Origin: DATFJT01 sp965230755
GTDB lineage: Bacteria > Bacteroidota > Bacteroidia > Chitinophagales > Saprospiraceae
Reading direction: 5' to 3'
Length of the DNA stretch: 64,000 nt
Assembly (NCBI GenBank): GCA_965230755.1
Contig: CBDDLT010000003.1
Location: forward strand, 124,001-188,000
The position numbers were made by a program, and so were the translations under genes. The notes below the pieces were generated by a model. That model saw nothing but the letters and a program-made list of their open reading frames with translations, was not told where the DNA came from and did no database searches. Shown in pieces: positions 17,071 to 26,126 of this stretch. Position 1 is the first letter of the stretch. Each line of letters starts with the position of its first letter.

Positions 17071-19224
17071 GTGAATTATATCTTTACTCATCATAAAGTA
17101 ATTAAACGCAAAATATTGAAAAATAGTTTGCTTTCAACATCTATCGAATTTTTAAAAGGAGTAGGACCTAAAAAAGCTCAATTGCTCCGCGATGAATTGG
17201 GCATCTCTACTTTGGATGAACTATTGCATTTTTATCCCTTCAGATATATTGATAAAACCGTATTACATCAGATCAATGAAATACATCCCGATCAAAATGC
17301 GGTTCAATTCAAGGGTAAAATCATCAGTTTGAGAGAAGAGGGAGCGCCTCGTAAAAAAAGACTACACGCCATCGTATCTGACGGCACAGGTCAAATTGAT
17401 CTAATATGGTTTAAAGGAGTTCGTTTTCTCAAGACCCATTTACAAAAGGATATCGAGTATCTTTTTTATGGCAAACCCAATCTTTTTAAGTCCAGGTTAA
17501 ATATTGCCCATCCCGAGATGGAAGTATTGAATCCGTCATCATTGAAAAAGGCACAAAGTCTTTCTCCTGTATACTCTTCGACTGAGGTTTTGAATAAAAA
17601 AGGTTTGGATAGCAGGGGTATTAGAAAACTCACTTCAACACTTCTGGAAAAGCTTAGAAACCACCGCTTTAATAATATTCTCTCTTCCGAAATTACAGAG
17701 CGATGGAAATTGATTCCTAGAAATGATGCATTGAGATTTATACATTTTCCTCCGGATCAATTGCGCTGTCAACAAGCTATCAACACGTTAAAATTTGAAG
17801 AGTTATTTCTCTATCAATACAAGTTACTCTATCAAAAAGTAAATCGCAATGAGGTAAGCAAGGGCCTGGTCTTCGGTCAGGTAGGTGATCTTTTTCATCA
17901 ATTCTATAATGAAAACCTACCATTCGAACTCACTACTGCACAAAAAAGAGTGATTAAAGAGATAAGATCTGACTTGGGAAGTGGTCGACACATGAACCGC
18001 CTTCTACAAGGTGATGTGGGAAGTGGTAAAACAGTTGTCGCTCTTATGGCCATCTTAATTGCCATTGACAATGGCTATCAGGCCTGTCTATTGGCTCCAA
18101 CGGAGATACTAGCCCAACAGCATTATCAATCTCTGGGCAATTATATCAGGGGTCTTGGAATTCAAATGGCTTTCCTATCCGGGAATGTCAAGGGCAATAG
18201 ACGAAAAGCCCTCCTCAAGCACCTTGAAGAAGGAAACATTAATTTGCTCGTCGGAACACACGCCATTCTTGAAGATCCCGTTCAGTTTCAAAACCTGGGA
18301 ATTGCGATTACTGATGAGCAGCATCGTTTTGGTGTGAAACAGAGGGCAGCCCTTTGGAAAAAAGGGAGAATCGTGCCTCCACATATACTGGTGATGACAG
18401 CGACACCGATCCCTCGAACTCTGGCCATGACCGTATATGGAGATCTGGATATTTCGGTCATTGATGAACTACCTCCCGGAAGAAAAGAGATTGAGACATT
18501 GCACTGGTATGAGAGTAAACGATTGCTGTTGTTCGGCTTTATTCGACAACAAATAGAAAAAGGCAGGCAAATCTATATTGTGTATCCCATGATTGCTGAA
18601 TCAGAGAAAATGGATTTGGCCAACTTAACTGAAGGATATGAGGCTATTAGCAGAGCTTTTTCTCAGTACGGTTATAAAATCGGAGTTGTACATGGGAAAA
18701 TGAGGCCTGAAGATAAGGATTTCGAAATGGAGAGATTTGCTAAAAACCAGACTCAAATTTTGGTTGCGACAACGGTAATTGAAGTAGGGGTAAACGTGCC
18801 CAATGCTTCGGTAATGGTTATTGAAAACACAGAGCGCTTTGGTTTGTCACAGTTGCATCAGCTGCGTGGAAGAGTAGGTCGTGGGGCCGAACAATCTTTT
18901 TGTATTCTAATGACCAATTATAAATTGAGTAAAGAGGCTAAGAAGCGAATTCAGATCATGTGCGAAACCAATGACGGGTTCAAAATAGCCCAAGCCGATA
19001 TGGAAATTAGAGGTCCTGGAGTAATAGACGGCACTCAGCAAAGTGGCTTATCCAATATTCGACTGGCTAATCTAGTCACAGATGAAAAGATTCTTAGGGC
19101 GGCGAGAAAAGAGGCCTTGCTGCTCTTAGAAAAAGATCCTCATTTGATGCATGCCCAGCACCAAGAACTCAAAAAAGTGCTTTCTTCCGGAAAAGATCAG
19201 ATCGACTGGAAAGATATTAGTTAA
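17071..19224 (+). CDS. recG: ATP-dependent DNA helicase RecG
   Basis: Up to 717 residues from a GTG at 17071. Typical Bacteroidota RecG begins close to FLKGVGPKKAQLL, so the TTG at 17116 (702 residues) is an alternative start; no ATG is available. The OB-fold wedge domain covers about residues 75-180. Helicase motif I GDVGSGKTVVA is near residue 313, followed by DEQHRFG, ATPIPRTLAM and the C-terminal helicase lobe with LHQLRGRVGRG. RecG remodels stalled forks and Holliday junctions. It ends four bases before the convergent TonB-receptor gene. Confidence 0.95.
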   Translation: MNYIFTHHKVIKRKILKNSLLSTSIEFLKGVGPKKAQLLRDELGISTLDELLHFYPFRYIDKTVLHQINEIHPDQNAVQFKGKIISLREEGAPRKKRLHAIVSDGTGQIDLIWFKGVRFLKTHLQKDIEYLFYGKPNLFKSRLNIAHPEMEVLNPSSLKKAQSLSPVYSSTEVLNKKGLDSRGIRKLTSTLLEKLRNHRFNNILSSEITERWKLIPRNDALRFIHFPPDQLRCQQAINTLKFEELFLYQYKLLYQKVNRNEVSKGLVFGQVGDLFHQFYNENLPFELTTAQKRVIKEIRSDLGSGRHMNRLLQGDVGSGKTVVALMAILIAIDNGYQACLLAPTEILAQQHYQSLGNYIRGLGIQMAFLSGNVKGNRRKALLKHLEEGNINLLVGTHAILEDPVQFQNLGIAITDEQHRFGVKQRAALWKKGRIVPPHILVMTATPIPRTLAMTVYGDLDISVIDELPPGRKEIETLHWYESKRLLLFGFIRQQIEKGRQIYIVYPMIAESEKMDLANLTEGYEAISRAFSQYGYKIGVVHGKMRPEDKDFEMERFAKNQTQILVATTVIEVGVNVPNASVMVIENTERFGLSQLHQLRGRVGRGAEQSFCILMTNYKLSKEAKKRIQIMCETNDGFKIAQADMEIRGPGVIDGTQQSGLSNIRLANLVTDEKILRAARKEALLLLEKDPHLMHAQHQELKKVLSSGKDQIDWKDIS

Positions 19225-19228
19225 AACT

Positions 19229-21862
19229 CTACCACTTAAAACGGATGCCCAGACTAGGTGTTATGCCCAACAAATCCTGCTCGTATCCCAAAACAAAATT
19301 TTTCGGTAGACTGCTGTCCTGATTATTGTTTTTGACTCCGTAATAGTATTCTTCGTAAAACAAGTTATCGCGATCCGTTATATTGAAGACATTGGCCGAA
19401 ATCGACAGGCTAGACTGGTTCTTTAATTTCCATTCTTTCTCAATACCAAAATCTAAACGATGATAATCCCTCAATCGATCTTGTCTCAGAACATTGGTAT
19501 CCTCTCTACGATTTCTAGGCCTATCAGAAAAATTCGAAACATCCGTATATGGAAGTCCTGAAGCGAAATTGTATTGAATATTGAATCTCCAGGAATTGGG
19601 CAACTCGTGATAATAAAGTGCCGTAAGTTGATGCCGGCGATCGTTGGATGCTGGAATATCGGCTCCCATATCAACAGTGGGATAATTGACCGTGTTTTTA
19701 CTCAGCGTATAGTTTACGGTGAAAGACGAATTTCTCAAATAGAGCGTATTACTCCATTCGAGCCCAATATTTTCTCCAGTGCCTTGCAAGAAAGTATAAC
19801 CGGCGTTTCGAAAGGTCGTACCGCCATCACTTTCTGTTCCCACCACTACAGCAGCCTGTTCCACCACTCCTTCATAATTCTTTTCATAAACAGATACTCT
19901 GGACTTGATGTGATCACCTATCCACTGAACCCAAAAAGACATTTGGTTGGCCTCTAATACCGGTATTTGGCCACCATTAGCCAAGGTGTAATACTCTGTC
20001 GTCCTACCGGAAGGCATTTCGAAATACAGCTTACGCATGAACTGGTGTACGATCCCATAAGAAGCTCCAAAGGAAATTGGTTCGTTATTGTTATAGCTCA
20101 CTGAGAATCTAGGATCCCAATGAACTTTTCTAAGTATATCGTAGTAGTTAGCTCTCAGGCCTATATCAAAACTAACGGCATCTACTCTTTTATTGATTCC
20201 GGAAAAAAGTACAAATTGATTGGCCTCAGTATCCAGCTGCACATCTCTATTTCGCTTAAATATTGCTGTAAAATCGCTCTCCTCAGCAATCACTTCCGCT
20301 CCATAATTCAAAATTGTAGATCCATTAATTCGGTGATCCCATAAACTAGAAAATCGATAGCCATTAATAGAAGAGGAGTTTTCGTAGTTTTCTTTAAATT
20401 CCACTTCAGACTCCCTGGGATCGCGAGACTTAAATATCTTATTCATACTCAAATCGTGCTCCGAATAACTCAGTTGGGTTAACTGCTTGATATTTTCAGA
20501 AACTTTCTGCTCCCAATGCAGTCCATACCCCATGTTTTTCCATTCCTCATCGTCTATGACTTTAATAACCGGTTCTCGTTGGCGAGCTACTCTTTTATGT
20601 CTAATATCATTCGAATATTGATCTTCAGAGATAAAGAAATTCGCTTTCAAATTGGATTCATCGGATAATTGATATTGTATTGAAGCATAACCGTCATAAA
20701 AATTGGACTCCGGAGTTGACTCCGTATCCAAAAGCAGTTGTTCTTGATTATCTACCTTGGCGATAAGCTGCACAGGGCCTTGTTCCCTATTGGCTGCCAA
20801 ATAATCCGAATCCGCTAAATTGACAATCGTAGAGCGAAAGCCCATGGACAAAGACAATTTGGAGGCTATATTAAAATCCAAACGACTATTGAGCAGTAAA
20901 TTGCTTATCTCAATATCTCCGGAAGAAGTGCCCGTTGCAGTATTGGACTGAATATCGAGAACGCTAGAAGCGTAGCCTCCATACCACGGCGGTATAACAT
21001 CCTTGTACAGCAACAATTCATCGCAAAGTTGATCACTGATATTACTAAACATTCCAAAGTAGTGACTTACATTGTACAGGGTCAGGCCGTTAAACCGAAC
21101 CATGTTTTCATCGCTTTTACCACCTCTTACTTCGAAATGCGAGGCCTGCTCACCGAAATTAGCCACTCCCGCCAGCGTTTTCAGTCCTTTCAAGGGATCT
21201 CTCACTCCTGCAGAATTTCCAGCTGTAGAAAGCAATACCTTATCTAATTTCTGAACCAAATAATTTCTGGAATCCTGAGATGAGAATGAAGAACGAGAAT
21301 CAATTTCGATCATTGGAACTTCGTATTCTCTGATTTTCATTCTGACCATTTGCACATCCTCCTGGTCATCGTTTAGGCAAAATAATGCCTCATAATAACC
21401 CAGGTAATGCACGACAAAACAACTGTCTTCAACGGCCTTGATCTGAACCAAACCATTATCATCAGAGACAAAGGACATATTTTTGCTTTCGCTCACCACC
21501 AGAGCTGAGGTTAAGAACTCGTTGGTATTTTCGTCTATTATTCTAACACTGCCCGTATATTCATACAAATCCGAGTCATCATATTTCTCTCGAATCATGA
21601 CAACCTTGGGCCGAACAAATTCGAATTCCAGATTGTGCTGTTCACAAATTGAATGGACTCCTTCGTTAAATGTGTTGAATACCGGAGCGTTTTCGATCGA
21701 GATATTTTTAATATCCTCTTCCGCATATACAAAATGAGCTTCGTGTTTCAAGCCCAAATCACTGAGAAAAGATTCCAAAGAAAGCTCCTCCCCCATCTGA
21801 CACCAAGCCAATGTTGGAACTAAAGTCGTTAGAAAGACTACGATATAATTCCTTATTGTCAA
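19229..21862 (-). CDS. TonB-dependent receptor with N-terminal STN domain
   Basis: 877 residues. A signal peptide (core VVFLTTLVPTLAWC) is followed by an STN-like signalling domain at about 25-105 (LESFLSDLGLKHEAHFVYAE), a carboxypeptidase-regulatory-like beta-sandwich at about 110-185, a plug at about 205-310 (HFEVRGGKSDENMVRFNGL), and a 22-strand-type barrel to the C-terminus (LGITPSLGIRFKW). The STN domain and position behind fecR and an ECF sigma gene indicate a transducing receptor: ligand binding signals through FecR to the sigma factor. The substrate (siderophore, glycan or other) cannot be read from the sequence. It starts three bases after fecR. Confidence 0.9.
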   Translation of the reverse strand: MTIRNYIVVFLTTLVPTLAWCQMGEELSLESFLSDLGLKHEAHFVYAEEDIKNISIENAPVFNTFNEGVHSICEQHNLEFEFVRPKVVMIREKYDDSDLYEYTGSVRIIDENTNEFLTSALVVSESKNMSFVSDDNGLVQIKAVEDSCFVVHYLGYYEALFCLNDDQEDVQMVRMKIREYEVPMIEIDSRSSFSSQDSRNYLVQKLDKVLLSTAGNSAGVRDPLKGLKTLAGVANFGEQASHFEVRGGKSDENMVRFNGLTLYNVSHYFGMFSNISDQLCDELLLYKDVIPPWYGGYASSVLDIQSNTATGTSSGDIEISNLLLNSRLDFNIASKLSLSMGFRSTIVNLADSDYLAANREQGPVQLIAKVDNQEQLLLDTESTPESNFYDGYASIQYQLSDESNLKANFFISEDQYSNDIRHKRVARQREPVIKVIDDEEWKNMGYGLHWEQKVSENIKQLTQLSYSEHDLSMNKIFKSRDPRESEVEFKENYENSSSINGYRFSSLWDHRINGSTILNYGAEVIAEESDFTAIFKRNRDVQLDTEANQFVLFSGINKRVDAVSFDIGLRANYYDILRKVHWDPRFSVSYNNNEPISFGASYGIVHQFMRKLYFEMPSGRTTEYYTLANGGQIPVLEANQMSFWVQWIGDHIKSRVSVYEKNYEGVVEQAAVVVGTESDGGTTFRNAGYTFLQGTGENIGLEWSNTLYLRNSSFTVNYTLSKNTVNYPTVDMGADIPASNDRRHQLTALYYHELPNSWRFNIQYNFASGLPYTDVSNFSDRPRNRREDTNVLRQDRLRDYHRLDFGIEKEWKLKNQSSLSISANVFNITDRDNLFYEEYYYGVKNNNQDSSLPKNFVLGYEQDLLGITPSLGIRFKW

Positions 21863-21865
21863 ATA

Positions 21866-22858
21866 CTATTGTTTTTCAGTAATCCTATAATTTCGCTCAC
21901 CGATTTTTTCAATTTCAGCGCGCAAAGGCCAACTTATCTGATATAAACTGCTATCAAGGCTATTTAAATTTAGCATAAAATTGCCTTTTCTATTTTCAAG
22001 CTCTTTCGATACCTCTAAATCAACTGCAAATTGCCTTTTCAATTCAGTCGCCAATTCCGTCATGGAAACATCGTGTAAATACTTGCTTCCATCAATCCAG
22101 AGCGAAGTTTCGACAGCCCCTATTTCTCTCAGGCCGCTTTCTTTGGTACTAGGATCATAGTAGGCCATCATACCGCTGGTTAGCATATATTCTTCTCCAT
22201 CCCTGGTATTGACCTTGACCTTACCTGTCCTGCAAACTACTTCATAACGCTCTTCACGGTCCAGTATATTGAAAGAAGTTCCCAATACTTTAACAGTTCC
22301 CCATCGACTACTCACTTCAAAACTACCGCCCTTCTCCACTTCGAAAAAAGCTTCGCCTTCCAATTCTACCTTCCTTTCCTTATTGAACTCCTTTCCATTC
22401 CATTTGATTTCGGAGTCAGGAGCGACGAAAGCGAAAGAGCCGTCTTGCAAGTTGATCTTCTCCGATTCTACCAGTGCTGTATTTACCTTTTCAAGATTTG
22501 AGTTGGTAAACAGAAAATAAGCAACACCAATACAAAAAAGAAATGAAGCCGCAACCAACCATGGGCGGACTTTAGTGCGGGCAATAGATAGAGGAGATTT
22601 ATTCGATTCTTGATCTATCCCAGCCTCTATCTTGTTGTAAATCTCCTTTTTTCTTGTTTCTGATAATTTATTGGAGGGGAATGCCGCATTGAGATCTTTA
22701 ATCCTCTCAATCGCTTGATTTAATAATGATTCAGGTAATTGTTTTTCCTTTAAATACTGCAACCAACGCTCACGGTCTACTTCTCCCCTGATCACTTCTG
22801 AGATCAAATTCTCATCCGTGATCAACTGATCTAAATGTTTATTGTAGTCGTGCTTCAT
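21866..22858 (-). CDS. FecR-family anti-sigma factor
   Basis: 330 residues. The cytoplasmic part is residues 1-90. A single membrane helix lies at about 94-113 (WLVAASFLFCIGVAYFLF). The periplasmic FecR domain includes VELEGEAFFEVEKGGSFEV and WGTVKVLGTSFNI, and a C-terminal STN-like domain follows (ATELKRQFAVDLEV). FecR proteins hold the ECF sigma factor and receive a signal from the STN domain of the cognate TonB receptor. The gene is three bases from each neighbour in a sigma, fecR, receptor order. Confidence 0.93.
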   Translation of the reverse strand: MKHDYNKHLDQLITDENLISEVIRGEVDRERWLQYLKEKQLPESLLNQAIERIKDLNAAFPSNKLSETRKKEIYNKIEAGIDQESNKSPLSIARTKVRPWLVAASFLFCIGVAYFLFTNSNLEKVNTALVESEKINLQDGSFAFVAPDSEIKWNGKEFNKERKVELEGEAFFEVEKGGSFEVSSRWGTVKVLGTSFNILDREERYEVVCRTGKVKVNTRDGEEYMLTSGMMAYYDPSTKESGLREIGAVETSLWIDGSKYLHDVSMTELATELKRQFAVDLEVSKELENRKGNFMLNLNSLDSSLYQISWPLRAEIEKIGERNYRITEKQ

Positions 22859-22861
22859 ACG

Positions 22862-23506
22862 TCAAATTTGTTTCCATAATGTTTCAAGAACTAAATATCC
22901 TTTAGATGATAGATCCTTGAGAAAGGGAAGTGTACTCAAAAACAAGACTATTTTTAATTCACTTTTATTCATCAATACCTTTAAGTTTTTAATTGCACGG
23001 CTCATCGTATTTCTTAAAGATTGATTTTTTACCGATAAGATATCTTCAATTTCAGCATAACTAAACCCACACGAGTATACCAAATAAACTATTTCTTGCT
23101 GCTTTTTGGGTAGCTGTTGTATGGCTCGAATCAGATTTTCTTGTCTAAACTCCTTTTCTTCATTCTCCGACCATACTTCGTCAATACTCTTGGAAGTTTC
23201 ATTAGAATTAATTTCCTCGTCAGAGTGATGTTGCTTATTATAATGCCTTTCCAGCTTTTTCAGAAGTGTATTTCTTAGACTAGTATATAAATACGCTTTA
23301 ACACTAGATACCTCAGGGAGCTGTGTTCTCTTATTCCAAAGTTTGAGAAAAAGATCTTGAACGGCATCTTCTACCAAGTTGCTGTCTTCTGTTACCCTGG
23401 TTCCGTAATCATATAATACATCAATCGATAATTCGTACAAATTACTTAAGCCTTTCCTATCTCCTTTTCTCAAGTCAATCCAAGCCTTATTCCACTCTTG
23501 ATGCAT
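22862..23506 (-). CDS. ECF RNA polymerase sigma factor
   Basis: 214 residues. Region 2 is at about 25-95 (EDAVQDLFLKLWNKR). Region 4 is at about 125-180, with the helix-turn-helix GFSYAEIEDILSVKNQSLRN. A hydrophobic tail (KIVLFLSTLPFL) follows region 4, which is unusual in length but seen in some Bacteroidota ECF factors. It should be controlled by the adjacent FecR. The ATG at 23504-23506 is 99 bases from the divergent repeat lipoprotein, so the shared spacer may contain its target promoter. Confidence 0.93.
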   Translation of the reverse strand: MHQEWNKAWIDLRKGDRKGLSNLYELSIDVLYDYGTRVTEDSNLVEDAVQDLFLKLWNKRTQLPEVSSVKAYLYTSLRNTLLKKLERHYNKQHHSDEEINSNETSKSIDEVWSENEEKEFRQENLIRAIQQLPKKQQEIVYLVYSCGFSYAEIEDILSVKNQSLRNTMSRAIKNLKVLMNKSELKIVLFLSTLPFLKDLSSKGYLVLETLWKQI

Positions 23507-23539
23507 ACTTTTTCAAAAAAAAATTTCACTCGATGAGTA

Positions 23540-23547
23540 CAAAGATA
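23540..23547 (-). promoter_or_regulatory. Candidate -7 promoter element for the ECF sigma operon
   Basis: The reverse strand reads TATCTTTG, matching the Bacteroidota -7 consensus TAnnTTTG, about 33 bases upstream of the sigma start codon. No TTTG -33 element is present at the expected 19-base spacing, so the support is partial. Confidence 0.35.
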
Positions 23548-23605
23548 ATTTTTCAGAATCTAATGTATGTACGAACGATCTTATTCAACAATAAATTTTA
23601 AAACT

Positions 23606-24580
23606 ATGTTAACTAATTATTTGAAATTCATGTCATTTATTCTGGGACTAAGCTTGATTTTAGCTTCATGTACCCAAGATGACATCAACGAACTAAACCC
23701 AGTCGATTCATCCGCATTTTTGTCAACCAACGAAGAGACCTACATGGGTTTGAGCGCAGATGAAGAACTCATTGTAGATGCTCAAGCTACATTGGCTGGA
23801 CATCGAAAAGCGTGTTTTCAACCAGTATTCCCCGTTACCTTGGTTTATCCCGACGGATCCACTTTGGAAGTTCAGGATGGCGCTGAACTTAAAGAAGCAG
23901 TTATTGAATTCAAGCAAACATCAGGAGACAGATCCGCTAAATTGGAGATTCAATTTCCTCATGACGTAGAATTAGAGGACGGAAGCATTGTTACTGTGGA
24001 GAGTCGAGACGATATTAAAGAACTATTGCAAGATTGCCGTAGAAGTATAGCACAAGAAAAGAGATGTTTTACATTGGTTTTCCCTGTAACATTGGTTTAT
24101 CCTGACGGAACTACAGAAGAATTCCAGGACTTCGACTCTTTAAAAGAGGCATTGAAAGCTTGGAAAGAAGCCAATCCTGATGCCGACGAAAGACCTCAAT
24201 TACAATATCCTCTGGATGTAACTGATCAAGATGGTAATGTGATAACTTTAGAGACGGCTGAAGACAAAAAAGAGTTATTAGAATCTTGTCGACCGGATAG
24301 AGCACCATGTGCAGAATTGGTATTCCCTGTTACGCTTGAATTTCCGGATGGATCTACTGAAGAATACGACTCCAAAGATGAAATGCAAATTGCACTCATG
24401 GAATGGAAAGAAGACAACCCCGATGCAACAGAAAGACCAACGATACAATTCCCTCAGGACGTGGAACTCCAAAATGGCGATATTATCACGGTGGAGTCAG
24501 CTGATGAGCTAGCGGAACTAACGAAGAGATGTCGAAAAGAAAGGCGTCAGAACCGCAGAGATAATCGAGGCCCGAGATAG
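23606..24580 (+). CDS. Lipoprotein made of three tandem repeats (six half-repeats), unknown function
   Basis: 324 residues from ATG 23606; the frame is open from 23567 but the leader starts here. A lipoprotein signal (FILGLSLILASC) gives a Cys at about residue 22. Three repeats of about 75-85 residues follow, each starting with Cys-x3-VFPVTL and ending with Cys-Arg. Each repeat itself has two related halves: VFPVTL-x2-PDGS and QFP-x-DVELEDGS, each followed by an acidic helix (SxxEL/DIKEL type). The tail is very basic (RKERRQNRRDNRGPR). I do not recognise a named family. The divergent position relative to the ECF sigma operon makes it a candidate target of that sigma factor. It ends at a strong terminator. 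Confidence 0.8.
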   Translation: MLTNYLKFMSFILGLSLILASCTQDDINELNPVDSSAFLSTNEETYMGLSADEELIVDAQATLAGHRKACFQPVFPVTLVYPDGSTLEVQDGAELKEAVIEFKQTSGDRSAKLEIQFPHDVELEDGSIVTVESRDDIKELLQDCRRSIAQEKRCFTLVFPVTLVYPDGTTEEFQDFDSLKEALKAWKEANPDADERPQLQYPLDVTDQDGNVITLETAEDKKELLESCRPDRAPCAELVFPVTLEFPDGSTEEYDSKDEMQIALMEWKEDNPDATERPTIQFPQDVELQNGDIITVESADELAELTKRCRKERRQNRRDNRGPR

Positions 24581-24594
24581 TATTTTTTTCAAGG

Positions 24595-24626
24595 AAGACC
24601 ATTCGACATAACGAATGGTCTTTTTT
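24595..24626 (+). terminator. Rho-independent terminator after the repeat lipoprotein
   Basis: An 11-bp perfect stem (24595-24605 with 24612-24622) closes a six-base loop and is followed by a T run, 14 bases after the stop codon. Confidence 0.9.
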
Positions 24627-24681
24627 CTTTTCATTAAGCTAAAGACTACAGAAAAGCGTACAATGATAATCTCTCTCTGCT

Positions 24682-25227
24682 TTAATTAATCCCTTCAGGA
24701 GATACTTGCGGATCATTACACGAAATAGACCCATCCGGATTCGTCATTTCACCGCCATTGCAAATTACTCTGAAATTTGGACACATAGTAAAAGGAGGCC
24801 CTCCGACCTGTTCACAATCGTGAAAAGAATTTTCGTGCGCCGTTGAGCAACAATAATGGTTGACTTCTTTTCCAATGGAAGCCGCATAAGAATCAAAGAT
24901 AGAAAGTTGTTCCTTCACTTTATCCAGCTCCTTATTTGCCAATGCAAAAGATTCTGAACACTTTTCTCCGCACATCCTATAGGTTCTCATCAAATTAGTA
25001 AGACTAACACCTTGTACATATACACTTTTGTAGGTTGATATAATTTCTCCTAAATCCTTAGGTTGAGAGGAAATAAATGAATTTATAATTTCCTTATCAC
25101 GCTCTAAGTTTTCTGTGATCGAAGTAATATTCTGGTTAGAATGCTCAGGTTGTGGTGGTTCAGTGCAGCTAAAACAGAAAATGGTGAAAATCAAGATTGA
25201 AGTATAGAGTATATTAATAGAAGTCAT
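24682..25227 (-). CDS. Cysteine-rich putative lipoprotein, unknown function
   Basis: 181 residues. The leader (LIFTIFCFSC) gives a lipobox Cys near residue 21, followed by a Pro/Asn-rich linker. Residues 35-120 look helical (SLTNLMRTYRMCGEKCSESF). The last 65 residues hold seven cysteines (HYCCSTAHENSFHDC, FTMCPNFRVIC, SISC), suggesting disulfides or a metal site in the periplasm or at the surface. No family is recognised. It is the last of three reverse-strand unknown genes (25935 to 24682). Confidence 0.72.
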   Translation of the reverse strand: MTSINILYTSILIFTIFCFSCTEPPQPEHSNQNITSITENLERDKEIINSFISSQPKDLGEIISTYKSVYVQGVSLTNLMRTYRMCGEKCSESFALANKELDKVKEQLSIFDSYAASIGKEVNHYCCSTAHENSFHDCEQVGGPPFTMCPNFRVICNGGEMTNPDGSISCNDPQVSPEGIN

Positions 25228-25284
25228 AGTTTATAATTTTATTAAGTGATAAATTGATAGTATTTGCAAGATTTGAACTTCTTC

Positions 25285-25578
25285 TTACTTGATAGAAGCT
25301 TCGATGTAATTGCTTATTTGAAGAGATTCATCCTCAAGTTTAATAGTGAGTATTGTTTCAGGATCATAATTAAAGTCTTTTGGTGCAACCAGTGTCTTTA
25401 TTTTTTTTCCTGAATTTTTTCTTTGGATCGTTTCACAGAATCTATCGCAATCTTCCTTGTTAATGGGACTGACAATCTCTTTTTCATCAACAACCTCTTG
25501 ATAAATTTCATTAATCGCGATGACTTGTCCATTTTCGGCATCGTAGCCTATGATACGACCTATCAATACATTTTCCAT
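25285..25578 (-). CDS. Small hypothetical protein, 97 residues
   Basis: A short soluble protein starting MENVLIGRIIGYD, with no signal peptide or membrane segment. It is acidic with beta-strand-like segments (NGQVIAINEIYQEVV, ETILTIKLEDESLQI). Two cysteines sit in EDCDRFCET. I do not recognise it. It starts 12 bases after the stop of the 114-residue gene upstream and precedes the Cys-rich lipoprotein, so the three may form an operon. Confidence 0.6.
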   Translation of the reverse strand: MENVLIGRIIGYDAENGQVIAINEIYQEVVDEKEIVSPINKEDCDRFCETIQRKNSGKKIKTLVAPKDFNYDPETILTIKLEDESLQISNYIEASIK

Positions 25579-25590
25579 GTTGAATATTTT

Positions 25591-25935
25591 TTAGTGAGGA
25601 ATTATTTGATGGTTACTCCAGTAGTTTATTTGGAATCGGGCATCTGCTCTCTTAGAAGTCATTGACATTAATTCAAAGGTAATTTCGGTTACATTCGATC
25701 TCATAAGATATGGTCTAGGCCAGTCAAAAATTTCGTATTGACCGTTGGCAACAACACTTGCAACTCCTGCCACTATCCTCTCTAGATGTCCTCTTAGTCG
25801 ACCGAAACGGGTTATCGCAGCATCCGCGGTGACAATCCTATTCTTGGGTCTTATTGTGATATAAACACTGGAATTTCTCGCCCAGGCCTTTCCGGTCCAT
25901 TGAGCCCACATATATCCTTTTCGTGTACCTGCCAT
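25591..25935 (-). CDS. Small hypothetical protein, 114 residues
   Basis: ATG 25933-25935 is preferred over a TTG five codons earlier. The protein is basic and rich in Trp, Arg and Tyr (MAGTRKGYMWAQWTGKAWAR), with a central Arg-rich helix (RFGRLRGHLERIVAGVASVV) and a beta-rich end (TEITFELMSM). There is no signal peptide. No family is recognised; nucleic-acid binding is possible from composition only. It heads the three-gene unknown cluster and has a 14-bp palindrome 55 bases upstream. Confidence 0.6.
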   Translation of the reverse strand: MAGTRKGYMWAQWTGKAWARNSSVYITIRPKNRIVTADAAITRFGRLRGHLERIVAGVASVVANGQYEIFDWPRPYLMRSNVTEITFELMSMTSKRADARFQINYWSNHQIIPH

Positions 25936-25989
25936 AATTTTTTTATTCAAAACTAAGGCCGGACCATTTCAATATCCAGATGTAATTAC

Positions 25990-26003
25990 CCCTTTCGAAA
26001 GGG
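25990..26003. promoter_or_regulatory. 14-bp perfect palindrome upstream of the unknown three-gene cluster
   Basis: CCCTTTCGAAAGGG is self-complementary and stands 55 bases before the ATG at 25935. It may be an operator or a hairpin; nothing in the window identifies the binder. Confidence 0.35.
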
Positions 26004-26126
26004 TGCTTTGACCTAAATAAATATGAGAATTTGGAAAGCAATTGATATCTCCAAGGACCTAATATAATTTTGCAGTTTCCTTTTTAGGATCTTATAATAG
26101 AACTTATCTCATTTCATCAGAGCATC

